Below, piece after piece: positions 59,508-64,000 of a DNA stretch of 64,000 bases. The notes beneath the pieces were generated by a model. It was not told the origin of the DNA. It did not search any database and saw nothing but the letters and a program-made list of their open reading frames with translations. The stretch is from Brasenia schreberi. Lineage: Eukaryota; Streptophyta; Magnoliopsida; Nymphaeales; Cabombaceae. A program made the position numbers and the translations under genes. The first letter of the stretch is position 1. Each line of letters begins with the position of its first letter. The stretch lies in contig JAYKKT010000047.1 in the NCBI GenBank assembly GCA_036023115.1, positions 911,501 through 975,500 of the forward strand, given 5' to 3'.

Positions 59508-61901
59508 ATGGTGAGCCAGAATTTTGTGGTTACAGATTGATTGTTTTTGGTGGGTTTCTTCTCCTAATATCTCGGGGTTTCCTCTTGAATTGGATTTGCT
59601 TGTGGTTGTTGGTTTTTGTCAGGCGGATATGGAAACGGAGGTTTCCGGAGGGCAACCGAAGAAGAGGACGTTCAAGAAGTTCAGTTTCAGAGGGGTTGAT
59701 CTCGATGCGCTCCTCGACATGCCCACTGAAGAGCTCGTCAATCTTTTCGAAGCTCGTGCTCGCAGACGGTACCTTCTCTCTCATGTCATATTTTTCCGGT
59801 TTTGCATGGTATGTTATGTGTCTTAACTGTGATATTGTTTGCGTCTTGCGTGTGAAAGAGACTCTGATATTTTCTTCCGTATCGTGTGTTGGTGAATATG
59901 TAGGTTTCGGAGAGGTTTGAAGAGGAAGCCGACGGCTTTGATCAAGAAACTCCGGAAAGCGGTAAGCGATAAAGTTTTAGTTCGTTCATTGAAGGGTTCT
60001 ATGGTGGTACTTTCCTTCTTTTTCCTTTTGTGGCTTTGGTTTGCTGATTTTGCTTCTTTAGAAACTTTGATGTTGCCAGTTCTATAAGAGATTTGGAAGA
60101 TTTGGCTATGACGGAAAAAATAGAAACTTTTTCACTCGTTAGATGGATGACCAATGAGCCTCGATCTTTGCGTGCATTTTTGCTTGTTACTAGGGAAAGA
60201 TCCCTCGATGACACTAGACCAATGGTTCTCGATCTGAACTAGAAATCAAATGTTTGTACTGCCATTTGATATGGGAACTAGTTGGGATGTTTTGGCCATT
60301 AAGATGCGTTATTCTAATTTAGGTCTTTCGCGTGTAGATGAAAGAGAGACAGGATTTTTTTTCATTTACAAAATACTACATATGGATCGGGTTTGTTTTC
60401 GAAAGTTCTTACCTTGGATACGTTTAGGATCTTTTGTGGTTCTGTCTTCTGGAAATTCTGACGTTATGCTTGATAGAGAAACTACATGAAATGGACTCTT
60501 GCAAGATATCGAAATTGTAGGATCTATTGTTCTCGATAAATATATAACAGAGAAACTGTTCCTGTTCCTTAATGAGAATTATGTTCCACATTTTAAAAAA
60601 ATCCACCGCATTTGTTCATAACTGTTTACGATGATATTTATCTTTGCATCTTTGGTGCACCCAATTTGTGGTGTTTTGGACGCTTGTACTTTACATATTT
60701 TCCCTGTAGATTAGATGCGCTTAGTAAGTATTTGTTTGGTTCATTTTCTGGTTATATAAATATAGCTGCTGGCCCGTGTTTAAATGAGGTGTGTTGGCAA
60801 CTTGGTACTACTCAACCCAGGTTATGGAAATTTGCATCCCATCTCTGATTTTTGCCTCTGTTTGATCTTTAAAGTTTAAACCAATTGTTGGACCCTCCCT
60901 TCGCCCCCACCCTCCAATTAAACATGTGATCTTAACGAGACTTTAGCATAGGTGCGTATAATATACTTGTAACCTGCCTGAAATACATCATCATACATCA
61001 GCGATGATTTGAAGACATACCACTTTCCGGTTCAATCCCCGGCATTTGCCCATCAATAAGTGGTGGATCTTTTGTTTGTGCCAAACAAGAATTAGGAAAG
61101 AATAGTGTGCCTATGTTGTACATATATTAGACTAGACATGAATCTGTATCAGCAAAAATTAGATATAATGAGTATCCATTTCTCGTGTTTATTTTTAAAG
61201 TTTAGTTTTGACTTTTAAATTTTTTAAGTGTCGCTACTTTTGGGAATATGAAAAGCTAAGTTTCTGATGGCCTCCCAGAGAGGGGTTTAACAATTTATAT
61301 GTTTGATATTTAATTGTTCAGTCGTGGATTGCTGGAGTCATTAACAATGAGAGCATTTCATAAAGCATTACTTAAAATCAATGACGAATATCTGTCAGAT
61401 GGTTTGAGGGCTTGTATTGGAGATATGTGGATAATCTGGGTTCTTGTTTTCAGCAGACTGAGTTCTTTGTTCATAGAGAAATGCTGGGGGTGATCGTAAC
61501 TGTGTTTCTCCTAGAGCGATCATTAATTTCTACTACTTCGTGGACTTGCGTTCTTAAAACAGAAGCGTGAAGCCCCACCAGGTGAAAAGGCCGAACCAGT
61601 TAGGACCCACCTCCGCAACATGATCATTGTATCCGAGATGATCGGAAGTATCATTGGAGTCCATAACGGGAAGACGTTTAACCAAGTTGAGATCAAGCCT
61701 GAGATGATTGGTCATTATCTGGCTGAATTCTCCATCAGTTACAAGCCTGTTAAGCATGGCAGGCCAGGTATTGGTGCCACTCACTCAGTCCCGGTTCATT
61801 CCTCCTTTCTGCCAACTTATGTCTTTGATAAGATATTCTCAAGGATGCTTTGTATTGTCTTTCCTCGTTTCGGTGAAATGTTTACTGGCTGTATTGATTA
61901 G
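59508..61901 (+). CDS. RPS15: Cytosolic 40S ribosomal protein S15 (uS19), C-terminal tail frameshifted
   Basis: Small-subunit head protein. Exons: 59508-59510 (the ATG alone), 59623-59768, 59904-59961 and 61563 onward. Phases agree. The protein reads [31 protein letters not shown], then [79 protein letters not shown]. The family then ends SRFIPLK within a few residues. Here an extra G at 61788 shifts the frame: SRFIP is encoded at 61789-61803 in the next frame and the final LK is missing. In the unshifted frame translation runs to TGA 61899-61901, giving 181 aa instead of about 152. Introns are intact, so it is not a retrocopy. It is either a decaying duplicate, a gene whose last exon I have not found, or carries a sequence error. 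Confidence 0.85.
61000..61080 (+). mobile_element. tRNA-like SINE remnant in RPS15 intron 3
   Basis: CCGGTTCAATCCCCGGCATT resembles a tRNA T-arm (B-box). The rest of the arm structure is not preserved. Confidence 0.35.
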
Positions 61902-62274
61902 TGGATAGTAGATTTTGTTTCTCTAGATACAGCTGATTTGCTGCTGAATATCGGTTTTGTGCTCCTTTTCAATTTGATAGTACTCTCTCTCTCTCTCTCT
62001 CTCTCTGTATGTGTGGGTGGATAGATAGATGGATATGTGTGTGCGCACGTGCTTTTCTTGAGAAACCAAGTCATGCATGAGACCATCATATTCAAAAAGC
62101 CTTTGAATTGACTATTTTGTACGTTTTATTTTGACAAATAGATTGGATTTGTAAGAATCAAAAGTCCACAGCCTTAGGTTTTTTACAACTGAGCCATTTC
62201 ACTTTTTTGGCTCATAAAATTAAATATGCATCAAAGAATGTGTATTATGTCTATCTTATGGGTAGTATCTTGTA

Positions 62275-62628
62275 TATTGAACGGATCTGTACGACTGATT
62301 CTTGAAAAGCTGAATGATTTACAGTGTTCATCACACATTTATAAGGGGACGAATAATTAAATAAATAAATATTAGGAGATTAAAAACCATTTGACTTGAA
62401 TACACAATTATAGTTTTCACTGATGATAAATATGCTGCATGTATATATCCGTATTGAACGGATCTGTATGACTGATTCTTGAAAAGCTGAATGATTTACA
62501 GTGTTCATCATACATATATAAGGAGACGAATAATTAAATAAATAAATATTAGGAGATTAAAAACCGTTTGAGATGAATACACAATTTTAGTTTTACACTG
62601 ATGATAAATATGCTATATATAATTTTTT
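62275..62628. repeat. 177-bp tandem duplication
   Basis: TATTGAACGGATCTGTA starts at 62275 and 62452. Both copies share CTTGAAAAGCTGAATGATTT, an (AAAT)n stretch and CTGATGATAAATATGCT, with a few percent divergence. Confidence 0.93.
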
Positions 62629-64000
62629 TTATAGAAGTCGTGGATTGCGTTCAATTGAGCATGCTCAACCCCTGTTTCGCATGGTTCTTACCAGCCAAAC
62701 CCTCTACAACCCTTTGTTCTTCTTAACAAAACTCACCATCATTGGTTAGTTTTTAAGGTGGTTTTGATGGTGACATGGCTTTCATTAGTATATGACAGTT
62801 TTGACATTTTGTCAGAAGGTAGTGTTGATGGTGGTGACGGTTTTCATTAGTAGATGACAGCTTTGAGAGAAGGTGTTGAATGACGGTGACCAGTGGACGG
62901 TGGTGGTCAAGGGTTACGAAATGGAGGAATCAGGACAATGCGTAATCAAGGGTTGACTACTGTCTATGTACACATGCGTATACAACTGGATGGGTTCGAA
63001 GACCATGGAGCAAATGTCTATTGTTGGGAACTATGCAAAGTGGAGGATTCAAGACAATGCGCAATTAAGCATCCTTGAGAATATCTTACCAAAGACATAA
63101 GTTGGCAGAAAGACCACTGCCTACGTACACGGACCATTGTCTATGTACACGCGTATGCAACTTGATGGGTTCGAAGACCATGGAGCAAATTTCCGTTGCT
63201 TTTCTCACGAGAAAAAAGACTGATTTGTGACGAGAAAAAAGATTTAATATACTGAATCTACTCAGTGTGAAAGGGCGCATCATTTTGGTTTGGTTTGGCG
63301 AGTCGACCGGTAATGGACACACGCCTAGGCTTGAGCCCAGTTGAAGGTACACAGTCAAGTTCTTGTGAGTCGGTTCTTACTTCCTATTTTCTCGAGTTTT
63401 GAGCTGCTGCCCTCCCGCAACAGACTTCCAAACTGTTCCTGTTTGGTTAATCCCGAGAGAGAATAGTCTCCCTTTAGGATGAGGGTTTTGCACATTTCCC
63501 CCTCTTTAATAGATCCTTCTTCCGAACTCTCTGTATCTATAATTCTACAAAAAACTCTAGCCCTGGTTTATGGCGTTAGGCATTCAACCTGCATTGAAAG
63601 AGGACGTGAGAGTTCGAGATCCTCAGGGAGCGACTAAATGGGGTTCAGAAATCTTAGAAAGAGCTTTCACCAACTGAACGTACACACAACTCTCACTCTA
63701 AGCCATGCAAAATCTTCTTGTGGTGTGATTTGTTTCTAAGCTTGCCCATTCCTCTCCTTGTTTTTTGTTACCAACCTACACAACTCTCACTCTAGCGTCC
63801 ACAAAGACTTTCTGCTGCATCAGAAATCCGCCATGAGTACCCACGGAATGGAAACAACACAAAGGGAAAGGTTAGCTAATAACCAGAACAATAGTCTTCA
63901 AGGGAAAAAGCAAGCTTCCTTTTTCCATGAGGCTCGTCTAGCGGTTAACAGGAAGATGCAATGCCAATTACATTCAGTCAGCAAAAAATTACATAAGCAC
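62629..64000. other. Intergenic region with local duplications, no gene recognised
   Basis: A direct repeat of about 52 bp (start TCTATGTACAC, end GACCATGGAGCAAAT) occurs at 62962-63015 and 63140-63190. 62660-62900 resembles the foldback elements at 5108 and 11699. A tRNA-like GAGAGTTCGAGATCCTC lies at about 63607-63623 and may be a SINE. No coding region was recognised to the window end. Confidence 0.5.

Overview
This window is nuclear DNA of a flowering plant. The evidence is interrupted genes with GT-AG introns, plant-specific families (Aux/IAA, Ole e 1-like pollen protein, PR-4/barwin, DRIP-type RING-RAWUL ligase), plant retrotransposons, and very abundant (TA)n, (GA)n and (CA)n microsatellites. 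I cannot name the species. I see no operon, CRISPR array, phage or viral sequence.

Five genes could be rebuilt exon by exon with consistent phases. (1) Aux/IAA repressor, minus, 551-1616, 4 exons, 195 aa. (2) Ole e 1-like secreted protein, minus, 13327-13905, 2 exons, 161 aa. (3) MRS2/CorA-type Mg2+ transporter, plus, 19008-25166, 11 exons, 405 aa. (4) DRIP-type E3 ubiquitin ligase, plus, 28639-36208, 7 exons, 419 aa. (5) Cytosolic ribosomal protein S15 (uS19), plus, 59508-61901, 4 exons, whose conserved C-terminal tail is thrown out of frame by one extra base. A broken PR-4 (barwin) exon lies at 11274-11468. These are independent nuclear genes and do not form a pathway.

Layout: 0-2.3 kb Aux/IAA and promoter; 2.3-13.3 kb intergenic with foldback MITEs, SINEs, short LINE pieces and the PR-4 relic; 13.3-13.9 kb pollen protein; 14-18.5 kb SINE, LINE and microsatellites; 18.5-25.2 kb MRS2, preceded by a three-copy 144-bp tandem repeat; 28.6-36.2 kb DRIP; 36.8-39.5 kb a LINE bounded by an 18-bp target-site duplication; 40.4-42.8 kb a decayed Ty1/copia pol; 43-49 kb AT-rich DNA with little recognisable; 49.1-53.4 kb a dense cluster of foldback MITEs beside or inside (TA)n tracts; 55.6-57.4 kb a second copia remnant with a probable 3' LTR; 58.2-59.1 kb SINEs and a MITE; 59.5-61.9 kb RPS15; 62-64 kb tandem duplications.

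I did not find a new multi-gene system. The observations most worth checking are the GVN in place of GMN in the MRS2 pore motif, the in-frame 48-codon triplication just upstream of MRS2, the RPS15 tail frameshift, the two LINE target-site duplications, and the MITEs associated with microsatellites.
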